Part shown: positions 29,221-40,229 of the stretch, in pieces
Position numbering within the stretch: position 1 is the stretch's first letter
Layout: each line of letters opens with the position of its first letter
Source: Idiomarina sp.
GTDB lineage: Bacteria > Pseudomonadota > Gammaproteobacteria > Enterobacterales > Alteromonadaceae
Direction of reading: 5' to 3'
Assembly: GCA_020831965.1 (NCBI GenBank)
Contig: JAFIFP010000010.1
Span: forward strand, 52,195-116,194
Length of the DNA stretch: 64,000 nucleotides
Program-made: the position numbers and the translations under genes
The notes under the pieces: model-generated
Seen by the model: only the letters and a program-made list of their open reading frames with translations
The model's database searches: none
What the model was told of the DNA's origin: nothing

Positions 29221-31953
29221 ATGACGAGTGGACAGACCAAGCGAAATTTCGCGCCAGAATCGAGCCCTGAAGATGCGCGCGAATATCGCTGGTGTTGGCT
29301 ACCCAACGGTTTACCTGCCCTTCTTGTCCATATTCCTGAGGCGGAGCAAGCCGCAGCTGCGATCGCTGTGCGTGCAGGTCATTTTCAAGACCCACGAGGT
29401 ATCGCAGGCTTAGCTCACTTCCTTGAGCATATGTTGTTTTTAGGCAGTGAAGCCTATCCAGACGCTGAGTCTTATTCAGACTTTATTAGCTATAGTGGCG
29501 GTCATCACAACGCTTGGACTGGCACCGAGCACAGTAATTTCTACCTCGAACTCCCAATTCAATTTTTCGACGAAGGCCTGGGCCGTTTTAGTAGTTTATT
29601 TACCGCTCCCTTATTCGCTCCCGACTGGATTGAAAAAGAACGCCAAGCCGTTGAAGCGGAGTACCGAATGAAGGTGAAGGATGAACTTCGCCGCCTCTAC
29701 GACGTGCACAAAGAAACAAGTAATCCAGCGCACCCCTTTGCTCAATTTTCCGTTGGCAATGCAGAAACACTCGCCGACACCGAAATACCTTTAAGAACTC
29801 GATTACAAGACTTCTTTGCAACCTATTACCATGCTGGCAATATGGCCCTCACTTTGGCCGGACCGCAATCTATCAATGAACTCGAGCAGCTTGCAACCAA
29901 ACACTTTAGCCAGCTTGCGCAAGCGAAAGAACCAACACCGACTCCAACAGTGCCCCTCTACGAGTCGGCACAGTTAGGCCAGTGGATAGAAGTACAACCA
30001 TTGAAAGAAGCGAATCGGTTGCTGCTAACATTCCCGTTGCCTAGCATTAACGAAGATTACCTATGTAAAACAACAAGCTTCATCGCTCATCTACTTGGTT
30101 ATGAAGGTCAAGATTCTTTGTGTGCTGCATTAAGGCGTAAAGGATGGATTCAGAATTTGTCTGCCGGCGGCGGTGCGAGTGGCAGTAACTTTAAAGACTT
30201 CAATATCAATATTCAGCTTACGGATCTTGGTCGTAAGCACATGCATGAAGTCATTCAAGCATGTTTCACATATATTCGACTTATTCGCGAACAAGGCCTT
30301 GATGAGCAGTTATATCTAGAACGCCAACGTATGGTAGGGCTGGCTTTCCTTTTTCCAGAAACACTAAGACCCGTCGACCTTGCCTCGCAACTCGCGATTA
30401 ATATGCTCCATTACTCACCAGAGCATGTGGTCAGCGGTGATTATCGCATGGATGGACTCAACCTCGCTTTTGCGAACCAACTCCTTGCACACATGACTCC
30501 CGCTAACATGCGAGTCACCGTCATTCATCCTGAAGCCAAGGTTGAGCGGGTTTCTAAGTGGTATCAAGCGCATTACAGCATGCGCCCAATCTCAGGAGAC
30601 GAGCAGGAGTTTTACCTTGCCCCATGGTCTGCTGCACCACTAAAGATTTCGCCAGCAAACCCTTATATTCCTGACCGCAAACTTGCGCTCCCACTCGAGC
30701 ATGAACCTGAACAGCGTGTTTTCCCCCGTCATTACAACGCCTCCGCCGCACTCGACTTGTGGCACCTTCAAGATGCACAGTTCCGCGTCCCGAAAGGTCA
30801 TTTGTATTTAATGCTCAAGATGCCTTTCGCAAATGCTAGTGCGCGTAACTATGCCTGTAGCCGAATCTGGTGCGAGCTCGGTCTGGAATTACTTAATGAG
30901 CGCTTTTATGACGCAGAAGTTGCTGGCATTCATTTCAACTTATACCCCCAGCACGGCGGTATTACACTGCATATTGCTGGCTTTTCATGTCGCCAAGAGC
31001 AATTGTTTGCGGACCTAGTACAGACACTCGGCTCAATGAATCCGGCACAAGCAACCTTTGAAATGATTAAACGTCAGCTAGAAAGTAGTTGGCTCTCTGT
31101 GCACAAGAACAATCCAATTAATCACTTATTCGCCATGTTGCACCATCATCTTCAACAAGGCGCTTTTACCTCGAAGCAACTCGCAGAAAGTGTCGCGGAT
31201 CTTGATTACTCGCATTTTATCAACTTACTCCCAGGCCTCTTCAGAGATGCGCAAGCGACCCTGCTCGTCCATGGCGACTGGACACTTAGCCAAGCTCAAA
31301 CAATGGCTGCTATTGCGACTAAAGAGCTGCCGCTAACCGAAGCTCCGACGACTCGAACGGGTCGCTACGTGCGCCGATTGCCACCAGGAATAGAGCAAAG
31401 TCGATTTGCCAGTAGTCACCCCGATCACGCCACCGCATTCTTTTTACAAGGTGAAGACACGAGTCTCGAAGAAAAAGCTGTTTTCTTATTATTAAACCAT
31501 TTTGCCGGCCCTGAGTTTTTTAGTGAGTTACGCACTCGGCAGCAACTAGGTTATCTGGTGGGGAGTAGTTATGTTCCAATGCATGGTTTACCTGGTTTAC
31601 TGTTCTATGTGCAATCACCACAAACGACACCAGACGAGTTAACCACAGCGATTCGCGCCTTTTTGCAAGACTTTGTAACGCGTTTACCTGACCTTACCGC
31701 CGAGCAATGGCAACAGGCATTGCGCGCTGTGGCACATCATTTAAGAGATCATGATCCAAGCCTAAGAATTCGAGCACAAAGGTTCTGGCAGACACTCACG
31801 AACAATCAAGGCGACTTTACGCTTGCCAGACGTTTAGCCGAGACCATTGAAGCCTTGACCTTTGATCATTTTTTAGACCGAGCTCAGCACTACCTCACAG
31901 GCCAGCTGACAGGAATGGAATTAAGCACTTCTGCTTTGACAGATCAGCCGTAA
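29221..31953 (+). CDS. M16 family insulinase-like zinc protease
   Basis: 910-residue protein of the insulysin/pitrilysin family, which degrades peptides inside a closed chamber made of two halves. The inverted zinc motif HFLEH lies at residues 66-70, and the third ligand is probably Glu147 (in RQAVEAEYRM), exactly 76 residues after His70 as the family requires. FLGSEAYPDAESYSDFIS and GGHHNAWTGTEHSNFYLEL flank the active site. The second half has the degenerate repeat of the fold (RTRQQLGYLVGSSYVP near residue 780). No signal peptide is visible, unlike E. coli Ptr, so a cytosolic role is likely. It is a single-gene unit between a terminator and the next gene. Confidence 0.93.
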   Translation: MTSGQTKRNFAPESSPEDAREYRWCWLPNGLPALLVHIPEAEQAAAAIAVRAGHFQDPRGIAGLAHFLEHMLFLGSEAYPDAESYSDFISYSGGHHNAWTGTEHSNFYLELPIQFFDEGLGRFSSLFTAPLFAPDWIEKERQAVEAEYRMKVKDELRRLYDVHKETSNPAHPFAQFSVGNAETLADTEIPLRTRLQDFFATYYHAGNMALTLAGPQSINELEQLATKHFSQLAQAKEPTPTPTVPLYESAQLGQWIEVQPLKEANRLLLTFPLPSINEDYLCKTTSFIAHLLGYEGQDSLCAALRRKGWIQNLSAGGGASGSNFKDFNINIQLTDLGRKHMHEVIQACFTYIRLIREQGLDEQLYLERQRMVGLAFLFPETLRPVDLASQLAINMLHYSPEHVVSGDYRMDGLNLAFANQLLAHMTPANMRVTVIHPEAKVERVSKWYQAHYSMRPISGDEQEFYLAPWSAAPLKISPANPYIPDRKLALPLEHEPEQRVFPRHYNASAALDLWHLQDAQFRVPKGHLYLMLKMPFANASARNYACSRIWCELGLELLNERFYDAEVAGIHFNLYPQHGGITLHIAGFSCRQEQLFADLVQTLGSMNPAQATFEMIKRQLESSWLSVHKNNPINHLFAMLHHHLQQGAFTSKQLAESVADLDYSHFINLLPGLFRDAQATLLVHGDWTLSQAQTMAAIATKELPLTEAPTTRTGRYVRRLPPGIEQSRFASSHPDHATAFFLQGEDTSLEEKAVFLLLNHFAGPEFFSELRTRQQLGYLVGSSYVPMHGLPGLLFYVQSPQTTPDELTTAIRAFLQDFVTRLPDLTAEQWQQALRAVAHHLRDHDPSLRIRAQRFWQTLTNNQGDFTLARRLAETIEALTFDHFLDRAQHYLTGQLTGMELSTSALTDQP

Positions 31954-32014
31954 TCCGATAAGTTTGTCAGCAGAATAAGAGTGGCCACGGAGGCCACCCA
32001 CAATGGGGTATTAG

Positions 32015-34264
32015 GTGCGCTTAACCCACTATTTTTTCAGCATTGGATTTCTGATGTTCTGTCTCAGTGCATTTCCTGCGCTGGCGACTCCCAATGGCAT
32101 CGAACAATTGGCCTCGCCTTGGTGGCGATCAGGTTGGGTTGTTGCTTTCTTTGCGTTCTTCACCATTGCTCTGATTGGACTCGCCGTTGAATTCACACGC
32201 GCACGTAGAGCAACCATAGGTAAGCTGCGCGCCAGTGAAGAGCGACTCAAGCTCTCACTTTGGGGAAGTGGCGATCAACTCTGGGACTGGGAAATTCCAA
32301 CTCAGCAACTCTATTGCCAGAACGATTGGACTCAGCTTGCCGATTTCCCGTCCGATGGCGAACGCAATAATACTCAGCATACAGCGGTCCATGAAGATGA
32401 CATTGATAGCGTGCGCGACGAGCTGCGCAAGCATCTGAATGGCGAAACTGAGCATTATGAGCGCACCTACCGTGTGCTTGCGACAGATGGCTCGTGGCGA
32501 TGGCTGTTAGATCGCGGGAAGGTCGTGGAACGAGACGCACAAGGTCATGCGATTCGCATGACGGGCACACTCAAAGATGTTCATGAGTTATTTATTGCCC
32601 AAGAACGGGTGCGATTATTTGCCGCTTCATTTACCAATATTTCAGATGGCGTATGTATTTACGATCGTAAATTTCGTGCCGTAGAAATGAATCAAGCGTT
32701 CGAGACTATTACTGGGTTAACCCGCCAGCAAGCCATTGGTCGTCCTTTCTCACTCGCTCTCTATTCAGACCAATTTACTGCGCATATCATCGAACAATTA
32801 AATGCCGAACAAAGTTGGCGTGGCGAAGTGGATGATTTGCGCGCCAATGGCGAACGCTACACCATGGAAATTAGTATTGACGCGATTCGCCAAGACAGCG
32901 GCGCGATTACGCATTATGTTGCAAGCTTTGCCGATATTACTCAACGTAAGAGCACCGAAACCGAACTGAGGCGCTTAGCCAATACGGATACACTGACCGG
33001 CTTACCAAACCGTTCCTATTTCCAAGTCAGTCACTCCACATTAGTTCGTAAACGCATACAACATGCTTTACTGGTCTTCGACTTGGATAACTTCAAAAAA
33101 ATCAACGACTCACTAAGCCACGATATTGGTGACTTATTACTCTGCCAAGTTGCCGAGCGCATCAGTAGCTTAATGTCGACACAAGATAGCTTGTATCGAC
33201 TCGGCGGTGATGAATTCGCTATCGTCATCGAAGAGTTTGATGACCTCAGCACTGTCGCTTCTATCTCGGAACAGATTGTCGGTGCACTCCACGCGTCATT
33301 CGCTATCGAAGAGCACGAGCTGGTGGTCAACGGCTCCCTTGGTGTCGTCGTATACCCAGGAGACGGCGAGAGTTCTCTAGAGCTTCTCCAGAACGCAGAC
33401 ACCGCTATGTATCACGCGAAATATCGCGGTGGAAATACTTACCAGTTCTTTAGTGAGTCAATGAACCAAGCGGCAGTGAATCGACTACAACTCGAAAACC
33501 AACTGCGGCAGTGTTTGAAGGACGATAATTTACGCGTTCACTACCAACCTAAGTTGAATCTGGTTTCAGGTAAGATTGAAGGACTTGAAGCCCTCGCGCG
33601 AATTTTTGTGCCAGAGCGCGGCGAACTCAGCCCAGCGGAATTTATCCCGCTTGCTGAAGAAACAGGCATGATTATCGAACTTGGCGAACGTGTTCTAGCG
33701 CAAGCCTGCCGAGATGCCAAAGAGTGGCTGGAAAACGATATATTCTCTGGTCGCGTTGCAGTGAACCTCTCGGCTCGCCAGTTCAATCAACCGGACTTAG
33801 TCGCCCGGATCCAAGCCATTCTGCATGAGACTGGGCTCGCACCCACTGCGCTCGAACTCGAGATCACCGAAGGTATGGTAATGACCGATCCTGAGAAGGC
33901 GATACGCATTATGACCGAACTGCAGCGTATTGGTATTCATCTCGCGTTGGACGACTTCGGCACAGGCTATTCGAGTCTGGCCTACCTGAAACGTTTCCCA
34001 ATTCATTGTTTGAAGATCGACAAAGCCTTCATCGACGATATTCACCAGAGTGCACGCGAACGCAACATGGTGGCGTCCATTATTTCGATGGCACATAACT
34101 TGGGATTATCGGTGGTAGCTGAAGGGGTTGAACATGCGGAGCAACTGACGGTATTGAGCACCCTACGTTGCGAATCCATTCAAGGTTTCTATTTCTCACG
34201 TCCGCTGAATGGTGCTCAGCTCGAAGAATTTTCCTCTGAACACAGCGCTGCGATTATTCTCTAA
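32015..34264 (+). CDS. PAS-PAS-GGDEF-EAL cyclic-di-GMP protein
   Basis: 749 residues from a GTG with GGGG six bases ahead. It has an N-terminal hydrophobic segment (about 6-24) and a second membrane helix (about 40-60). Two PAS domains (about 75-195 and 200-310) lead into the GGDEF domain, with the intact site RLGGDEF at 397-401. The EAL domain has LEAL at 524-527, NLSARQF, LEITEG, LDDFGTGYSSLAYL, LKIDKAFIDD and EGVEHAEQ. Both catalytic sets look complete, so it could make and break cyclic-di-GMP; which activity dominates cannot be read. No RxxD inhibitory site precedes GGDEF. Confidence 0.94.
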   Translation: MRLTHYFFSIGFLMFCLSAFPALATPNGIEQLASPWWRSGWVVAFFAFFTIALIGLAVEFTRARRATIGKLRASEERLKLSLWGSGDQLWDWEIPTQQLYCQNDWTQLADFPSDGERNNTQHTAVHEDDIDSVRDELRKHLNGETEHYERTYRVLATDGSWRWLLDRGKVVERDAQGHAIRMTGTLKDVHELFIAQERVRLFAASFTNISDGVCIYDRKFRAVEMNQAFETITGLTRQQAIGRPFSLALYSDQFTAHIIEQLNAEQSWRGEVDDLRANGERYTMEISIDAIRQDSGAITHYVASFADITQRKSTETELRRLANTDTLTGLPNRSYFQVSHSTLVRKRIQHALLVFDLDNFKKINDSLSHDIGDLLLCQVAERISSLMSTQDSLYRLGGDEFAIVIEEFDDLSTVASISEQIVGALHASFAIEEHELVVNGSLGVVVYPGDGESSLELLQNADTAMYHAKYRGGNTYQFFSESMNQAAVNRLQLENQLRQCLKDDNLRVHYQPKLNLVSGKIEGLEALARIFVPERGELSPAEFIPLAEETGMIIELGERVLAQACRDAKEWLENDIFSGRVAVNLSARQFNQPDLVARIQAILHETGLAPTALELEITEGMVMTDPEKAIRIMTELQRIGIHLALDDFGTGYSSLAYLKRFPIHCLKIDKAFIDDIHQSARERNMVASIISMAHNLGLSVVAEGVEHAEQLTVLSTLRCESIQGFYFSRPLNGAQLEEFSSEHSAAIIL

Positions 34265-34300
34265 CTCACCCGCCCTTTCCCAGGTTTGGCAGCCCCTGAA

Positions 34301-34498
34301 TCACGCGTGGAAACGCACGGCATTTGGGCCTAATGCTTTCAGCAAACGGAATTGCTGGTGAGTCCGAAACATTGGCCAAATAAGTGGACCGAAACACAGA
34401 CCTAAAATACCCCAGCGGCGCGGCCCCATGGCGTACTTATGCGCTTGGATATAGAAAAATACTGCTGAGCAAACAGCTAACACAACAAACAGAAGCAT
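34301..34498 (-). CDS. small membrane protein of unknown function
   Basis: 65 residues from the ATG at 34498, chosen because GGAGG lies eight bases ahead; two ATGs lie 6 and 15 bases upstream. It has two hydrophobic stretches (MLLFVVLAVCSAVFFYIQAH and RRWGILGLCFGPLIWPMF) separated by a short basic loop, then a basic tail. I do not recognise a family. The good ribosome binding site and clean membrane pattern support a real gene. It converges on the GGDEF-EAL gene. Confidence 0.7.
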   Translation of the reverse strand: MLLFVVLAVCSAVFFYIQAHKYAMGPRRWGILGLCFGPLIWPMFRTHQQFRLLKALGPNAVRFHA

Positions 34499-34627
34499 GC
34501 CCATCTCCTCCATATAGCTTAGGAGAAATTATACCGAAGCCATAGAGTGGAATCATTGCGAGTGATGTTATGGAGACGCGCTGCTTACTAACATTTTTCT
34601 GACGTAAGCAGCGCATTAAGTGCGGAA

Positions 34628-36757
34628 TTAGCCGTAGAACGACTCGTTGTTCTTAGCCATATTGCGGAGCAGTTCGCACGGAGCGAAACGCTCGCCTTCG
34701 GCTTTTGCCAGTGCCTCAAGCTTATCCACCACAGCTTGAATACCCAAGCTATCCATATACCGGAATGGACCACCACGGAATGGCGGGAAGCCAATTCCAA
34801 AGATGGCACCAATGTCACCGTCGCGTGGCGAGCGAATGATATTCTCCTGCAAACACCAAGCCGCTTCATTCAGCATCGGTAGTACACAACGTTCGGCAAT
34901 ATCGTCGCCCTTCCGTTGCGCCTGCGGCGTAATTCCTAATACTTGGTAAACTGAAGTGTCAACTTGCTTGCCTTTCGCCTTCGCATCATAGCGATAGAAG
35001 CCCTTCTTGGTCTTTCGACCTTTGCGACCATCGTCGATCAATTTGCTAAATGCGTCCGGAGCTGCAAATCGCTCACCCAGTTCATTCTGAAGAATTGGCG
35101 CAACTTTACTCGCTACATCAATGCCTACTTCATCAAGCAGCGCCACCGGACCAACTGGGAAACCAAACTGCACTAAAGCCTTATCAAGAGCCTCAACAGG
35201 TTCGCCCGATAACAACAAACGGGCCGCTTCATTCATATACGGAGCCAAGATACGATTCACATAGAAACCTGCGCCATCGGATACGACGATCGGGGTTTTA
35301 CCTTGCTTCTTCGCAAACTCAACCGTGGTTGCAATGGTCTCTGGCGAGGTCCCCGGGTGCGTAATAATCTCGGCCAATGGCATCTTTTCTACTGGAGAAA
35401 AGTAATGCAGACCAATGACTTGCTCAGGACGTTGGGCCGTTGCCGCAATCTGAGTGATCGGCAGCGACGACGTATTGGTTGCGAAAATGGTGTGCTTCGC
35501 AGCGTTTGCTTCAACATCAGCCACCATTGCCTGCTTTAGGTTGAGGTCTTCAAATACTGCTTCAACCACTATGTCTACATCCCGGAACCCCGAATAGTCG
35601 AGCGTGCCAGTAAGCATCAGTACTTGCTTCTCAACTTCCGCTTTCGACATGTGACGACGCTTTAGCTTCGGTTCGAGTAGCTTATAGTGATAGCCCATTG
35701 CGTTACGAATGCCGTCGTGATTGATATCTTTTAAACGCACAGGTACTTTCGCTTTATTAATGGTGACGTGGGCGATACCACCGCCCATAAGTCCCCCACC
35801 CAAGACTGCCGCTTTTTTCACCTTGGCTGGCGATACGCCTTCCGCGCCCGTTTCTTTCTTCATTTCCGTTGTGGCAAAGAAAATATTTCTCAGCTGATAT
35901 GACTCGGGTGACATCGCGAGCTCACCAAACTGCTTCGCTTCATATTCGAGTCCCGCTTTCATGCCTTTGGTAACGCCCACACGAATGGTATCAATGATCC
36001 GATCGATAGCAGGGTAATTATTCTTCGCCTTCTTCTGAGCTTGTTCGCGAGCTTTCTTGAACACGATCCCTTTCAATGGCCCTTCGAGTAACTTACCCAC
36101 CAAGTTCAGCTGGGGCTTAGGACGTTTCGGCTTGCCTTGCAAAGCAAGTTCAACGGCGGCTTTCAACAAAATACTCTGAGGTACCACTTCGTTGGCCAAG
36201 CCTAATTTCTTTGCCTGCTTTGGACGTAATTGTTTGCCCGTCAGCATTAACGTAAGGCCTTGCTGAATGCCGACAATTCGCGGTAAACGCTGTGTACCAC
36301 CCGAGCCCGGCAACAAACCGAGCTGAACTTCTGGCAGACCCAGTACTGTTTTTGGAGAGTCGGTAATTACGCGGCCATGGCATGCTAGTGCGAGTTCCAA
36401 ACCACCACCAAGGGCAGGCCCATGAATTGCTGCAATGACTGGAATCGATAAAGCTTCGATGCGATCAAACAAGGCTTGCCCCTGACGCGCTAAACTCTCA
36501 GCATCCGCTGCAGAACGACACGAGTCGATCATACGAATATCTGCACCAGCCACGAACGAGCTGGGTTTGCCGCTAATAAAGACAACACCTTTCAACGTAT
36601 CATCGTCTTCAATTCGATCCATCAGTGCAGTCACTTCGTCAGCGAAGTCTGCCTTGAGGGTATTCATAGATTCGCCCGGGACATCAATGGTAACAACCGC
36701 AATCCCATCTTCGCGAACATCTAACTGAAAAGCGCCTTGCTTCATTTCCGTTGTCAT
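34628..36757 (-). CDS. fadJ: fatty acid oxidation complex alpha subunit FadJ
   Basis: Bifunctional enoyl-CoA hydratase and 3-hydroxyacyl-CoA dehydrogenase for beta-oxidation, with epimerase activity in the family. It has 709 residues (E. coli FadJ 714). The N-terminal hydratase half shows [31 protein letters not shown] and [19 protein letters not shown]. The dehydrogenase half (from about 320) has the NAD loop [15 protein letters not shown] and [17 protein letters not shown]. It overlaps the fadI stop by one base, so the two subunits are translated together. The FadJ rather than FadB assignment rests on the fadI-fadJ gene order and length. Confidence 0.95.
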   Translation of the reverse strand: MTTEMKQGAFQLDVREDGIAVVTIDVPGESMNTLKADFADEVTALMDRIEDDDTLKGVVFISGKPSSFVAGADIRMIDSCRSAADAESLARQGQALFDRIEALSIPVIAAIHGPALGGGLELALACHGRVITDSPKTVLGLPEVQLGLLPGSGGTQRLPRIVGIQQGLTLMLTGKQLRPKQAKKLGLANEVVPQSILLKAAVELALQGKPKRPKPQLNLVGKLLEGPLKGIVFKKAREQAQKKAKNNYPAIDRIIDTIRVGVTKGMKAGLEYEAKQFGELAMSPESYQLRNIFFATTEMKKETGAEGVSPAKVKKAAVLGGGLMGGGIAHVTINKAKVPVRLKDINHDGIRNAMGYHYKLLEPKLKRRHMSKAEVEKQVLMLTGTLDYSGFRDVDIVVEAVFEDLNLKQAMVADVEANAAKHTIFATNTSSLPITQIAATAQRPEQVIGLHYFSPVEKMPLAEIITHPGTSPETIATTVEFAKKQGKTPIVVSDGAGFYVNRILAPYMNEAARLLLSGEPVEALDKALVQFGFPVGPVALLDEVGIDVASKVAPILQNELGERFAAPDAFSKLIDDGRKGRKTKKGFYRYDAKAKGKQVDTSVYQVLGITPQAQRKGDDIAERCVLPMLNEAAWCLQENIIRSPRDGDIGAIFGIGFPPFRGGPFRYMDSLGIQAVVDKLEALAKAEGERFAPCELLRNMAKNNESFYG

Positions 36758-38070
36758 TATTCTGTCTCCACAATCACTGCAGCACCTAAACCACCTGCCG
36801 CACAGGCAGTCGTTAGTGCGGTTCCACCACCACGACGTTGCAACTCACGCAGAACTTGGGTGAGCATACGCGCGCCCGTGGCAGCGAACGGATGACCATA
36901 AGCGATAGAGCTGCCGAGCACATTAAACTTACTCTCATCAATCTCGCCAATAGCGGACGAGCGATTCAGTTGCTCTTCAGCAAATTTCTTACTCGCAAAC
37001 ATTTTTACATTCGCAAGTGCTTGTGCTGCGAAGGCTTCATGCATGTCGATTAAATCGAGATCGGCGAGCGTCATACCGGCGCGATCCAACGCCAGCGGGG
37101 TCGCATAAGAAGGCCCCATCAGCATATCTTCATGCACATCGATAGCAGCAAATGCATAGCTACGGATATAGCCTAAAGGCTGATAACCAAGCGCCTTCGC
37201 GCGACTCTCTGTCATCATCAGGATTGCCGCCGCGCCATCAGTTAATGGCGTCGCATTAGCCGCTGTAACGGTACCGTGCTTGCGATCAAACACGGGGCGT
37301 AACTTGGCGTAAGACTCAAGCTCGGCGTTACCACGGATATTATTATCTCGTTCTAAATATTCTTGATAGGGCGCTTGGTGAGCGGTCATCACTTCAGCGG
37401 TAAGCAAACCGTCTTCCCATGCTTGGTGAGCTAGACGATGCGACCGATGTGCTAGTTTGTCCTGATCTTCACGACTGATCTGATGGGTTTTCGCCATCTG
37501 TTCTGCAGTTTGCCCCATGCTCAGGCCAGTTGAATACTCAGCGACCGCCGGCGGTACAGGCAATAAATCTTTCAAACCTAAACGTCGTAAAATAGCGATT
37601 CGTTGTCCCGCTGATCGGGCTTTGTTCAGGTCAACCAAAGCGCGTGCGAGGCGTTTTGAAACGCCGATCGGTAATACCGATGAAGAGTCAGCGCCCCCAG
37701 CAATTCCGACGTCAATAGTTCCTGCCAACATAGATTCGGCAACATTTACTGCAGCTTGAAAGCTCGTTGCACAGGCTCGAGTAACACTGTAAGCATCGGT
37801 CGCCACAGGCAAACTGGTGCCCAGCACAATTTCCCGTGCAATGTTTGGGGCCTCAGGCATTTGAACGACTTGCCCGAAGACAAGCTGCTGAACCAATTCT
37901 GGATCTAAATCATTCCGTTGAATCAGTTCCTGCACCACCATTTTGCCCATATCGAGGGCGGACACACCATGGAAGAAAGTTGCCTGCTTGGCAAAGGGTG
38001 TGCGAAGTCCCGCGACAATCGCGATACGATCGCCTTTAGCCGTGAGCAGGCGCTGTTGCGATGTTGACAT
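36757..38070 (-). CDS. fadI: 3-ketoacyl-CoA thiolase FadI
   Basis: Beta subunit that cleaves 3-ketoacyl-CoA to acetyl-CoA and a shortened acyl-CoA. It has 437 residues (E. coli 436). The nucleophile Cys is in [20 protein letters not shown]. Then come the family loops [21 protein letters not shown] and the proton-donor Cys in [17 protein letters not shown]. The first gene of fadI-fadJ, it is preceded by a FadR-like operator 18-34 bp before the start codon. Confidence 0.97.
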   Translation of the reverse strand: MSTSQQRLLTAKGDRIAIVAGLRTPFAKQATFFHGVSALDMGKMVVQELIQRNDLDPELVQQLVFGQVVQMPEAPNIAREIVLGTSLPVATDAYSVTRACATSFQAAVNVAESMLAGTIDVGIAGGADSSSVLPIGVSKRLARALVDLNKARSAGQRIAILRRLGLKDLLPVPPAVAEYSTGLSMGQTAEQMAKTHQISREDQDKLAHRSHRLAHQAWEDGLLTAEVMTAHQAPYQEYLERDNNIRGNAELESYAKLRPVFDRKHGTVTAANATPLTDGAAAILMMTESRAKALGYQPLGYIRSYAFAAIDVHEDMLMGPSYATPLALDRAGMTLADLDLIDMHEAFAAQALANVKMFASKKFAEEQLNRSSAIGEIDESKFNVLGSSIAYGHPFAATGARMLTQVLRELQRRGGGTALTTACAAGGLGAAVIVETE

Positions 38071-38087
38071 ATGAATCCCCTGTCTAA

Positions 38088-38104
38088 TTACTGGTCAGAC
38101 CACG
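38088..38104 (-). promoter_or_regulatory. FadR-like operator of fadIJ
   Basis: The 17-bp site contains CTGGTCAGACCA, matching the core TGGTCNGACCA of the FadR consensus. It lies immediately upstream of the fadI start. A plausible -10 TAGAAT lies just before it, so the repressor would block transcription when long-chain acyl-CoA is absent. Confidence 0.7.
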
Positions 38105-38316
38105 AATCCTAAGATTCTATCGGCTTATTCAGCAGAATGAAACCTTGGATTTAGCCATTGTATCCCCCATTTCCTTCCTATCGAGAGAATTACGCCTCAG
38201 TATAGCTGTTTGTCGTCGCACAGACGTGTAAGTCTGTGGAACCCGGCGTATGATTAACTGTCGTAACAACCACTTACTGCGATTGTGCCCGACAAGATAA
38301 TAGGAGTTCAGCATTC

Positions 38317-39276
38317 ATGACTACAGTTGCCCACTTTCGGCAGTTAAGGACACACCTAGAACAACAAGTGCTGGGTCAGCCGGCTCTCGTAGAGCATCTT
38401 CTCATTGCCTTGCTTGCTGACGGTCATCTCTTGGTTGAAGGACCCCCAGGTCTTGCCAAAACCCGAGCAGTACAGGCGCTTGCAAATGGCGTTGAGGGTG
38501 ACTTCCATCGCATTCAATTCACGCCAGATCTACTTCCAGCCGATTTAACGGGTACCGACATTTACCGTCCTGAAACCGGTGAATTTAAGTTCCAACGTGG
38601 CCCGTTATTCCACAATCTGATCTTGGCTGATGAGATCAATCGAGCACCTGCTAAAGTGCAATCGGCGTTGCTTGAAGCCATGGCCGAGCGGCAGATCACA
38701 GTGGGCAAACGCACTTATCCACTGCCGCCTTTGTTTACTGTCATGGCGACGCAGAACCCGCTTGAACAAGAAGGAACTTACCCGCTGCCAGAAGCACAGC
38801 TCGACCGATTTTTAATGCATCTGACTGTGGACTATCCGGGCGCTGAGACTGAGCAACAAATTCTCAAGTTAAACCGTCAAGAGTCGATGCAAAGTGACGC
38901 TGCTCCGGTCACGCCGCTGCCACAAACGGCCATTTTCGCAGCCCGCAAGACACTCCTTACCTTGCATATGGACGAAGCCGTGGAGCGCTACTTAGTCGCA
39001 TTAGTCATGGCAACACGACAGCCGAGCGATTATGACGACGAGCTTGCGGGCTGGATTCAAGTGGGCGCAAGCCCTCGTGCGACAATTGCACTTGATCGCT
39101 GTGCTCGTGCGAAAGCATGGTTGGCAGGCCGGGATTTTGTGACCCCTGATGATATCAATGCCCTACTTCATTCAGTCCTACGCCACCGTATAATTCTGAG
39201 CTACGAAGCCGAAGCCGATGGCGTATCCAAAGACGAAGTCATCGACCGAATTCTTGCGAGGGTTGCCACGCCGTGA
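38317..39276 (+). CDS. MoxR-type AAA+ ATPase
   Basis: 319-residue chaperone-like ATPase that heads many operons with von Willebrand A proteins. Walker A is in VEGPPGLAKTRAVQALA (about residue 40). Then come FTPDLLPADLTGTDIYRPE, Walker B LILADEINRAPAKVQSALLEAM, and MATQNPLEQEGTYPLPEAQLDRF-type sensor text. It starts with ATG behind AGGAG. Its stop overlaps the next start by four bases (GTGA). It is first of six genes that together look like the Bat/MoxR envelope-stress operon. It probably remodels the VWA partners downstream. Confidence 0.93.
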   Translation: MTTVAHFRQLRTHLEQQVLGQPALVEHLLIALLADGHLLVEGPPGLAKTRAVQALANGVEGDFHRIQFTPDLLPADLTGTDIYRPETGEFKFQRGPLFHNLILADEINRAPAKVQSALLEAMAERQITVGKRTYPLPPLFTVMATQNPLEQEGTYPLPEAQLDRFLMHLTVDYPGAETEQQILKLNRQESMQSDAAPVTPLPQTAIFAARKTLLTLHMDEAVERYLVALVMATRQPSDYDDELAGWIQVGASPRATIALDRCARAKAWLAGRDFVTPDDINALLHSVLRHRIILSYEAEADGVSKDEVIDRILARVATP

Positions 39277-40229
39277 AACTCGCCGATCGTCGTCAATCTC
39301 TGACCACGACCGACTGGCTTACTCGCTGGTCAAGCAACGGCTACTTTCCCGATAGCCGAGAACTCCTTTATTATCGGCGTTTACCTATCACGCCACCTTA
39401 TGTGCGCAGCCGCGGTACTGGCCTTCAACAAGGAACACGGTTAAGTGCATGGCGCGGGCGTGGCATGGAGTTTGATGAAGTTCGTCATTACCAAGCGGGC
39501 GATGACATTCGCGCTATCGACTGGCGAGTGACTGCTCGTACCGGAAAAACGCATACCAAACTCTTTCGCGAAGAACGTGAACGCCCAATCTTCGTCTGTG
39601 TCGACTTTAGCGACACCATGCTGTTCGGTAGCCAACTATTATTCAAGGCTGTGCAGGCGAGTCACCTTGCCGCCGCGATAGCATGGGGAGCGCTCAAACG
39701 AGGCGACCGGATTGGCGGCGTGTTTTTCTCTTCGCAAGACGTTACTGAAGCAAAGCCGGCCGCACGTCAACGCGGTGTGATGCACTTTATCGAACAACTG
39801 TTGCGCGCGTATCCAGCCGAGAGCTCCAGTGCTCCAGCCAGCCAAACCCTGAATCAACAACTACAGCGGTTGCTACAACTCGCTCACCCCGGCTCAGACA
39901 TTGTCATAGTCAGTGACTTTGCGCAGCTCAACGAAGACAGTATTGCCCTACTCAAGGGCTTGCAGCGACATAGCGCCGTGACTGCTATTCGAATCACTGA
40001 CCCACTGGAACAGCAGCTACCCGACGAACCAGCGGATAACCTTCGCGTGCGCGATGGCGAGCATTCGCTTTCACTGAACCTTGGTAGTTCCGTATTTCGT
40101 CAAGACTTCTCTACACGGGCCGAACAGATTAAAGCCGCGCAGGCGCAATGTTTTCGGCAAGCGGGTACGGCCGTGATTGATATTTCGGCAGGCCTGCCAC
40201 TAGAACTGCAATGGGGACGTCGGCGATGA
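39273..40229 (+). CDS. DUF58 domain protein
   Basis: 318 residues from a GTG that overlaps the MoxR stop. The DUF58 signature is clear: RGRGMEFDEVRHYQAGDD, IRAIDWRVTARTGKTHTK and FREERERPIFVCVDFSDTM, the last being part of a VWA-like fold. In MoxR operons this protein is the usual second gene and is thought to link the ATPase to its VWA substrates. No membrane helix is visible. It overlaps the next gene by four bases (ATGA). Confidence 0.9.
   Translation: MKLADRRQSLTTTDWLTRWSSNGYFPDSRELLYYRRLPITPPYVRSRGTGLQQGTRLSAWRGRGMEFDEVRHYQAGDDIRAIDWRVTARTGKTHTKLFREERERPIFVCVDFSDTMLFGSQLLFKAVQASHLAAAIAWGALKRGDRIGGVFFSSQDVTEAKPAARQRGVMHFIEQLLRAYPAESSSAPASQTLNQQLQRLLQLAHPGSDIVIVSDFAQLNEDSIALLKGLQRHSAVTAIRITDPLEQQLPDEPADNLRVRDGEHSLSLNLGSSVFRQDFSTRAEQIKAAQAQCFRQAGTAVIDISAGLPLELQWGRRR

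Noticed and set aside
34588..34869. 93-codon minus-strand frame overlapping the end of fadJ
   Set aside because: Out-of-frame reading of fadJ with no ribosome binding site; its C-terminal part only runs past the fadJ stop by chance.
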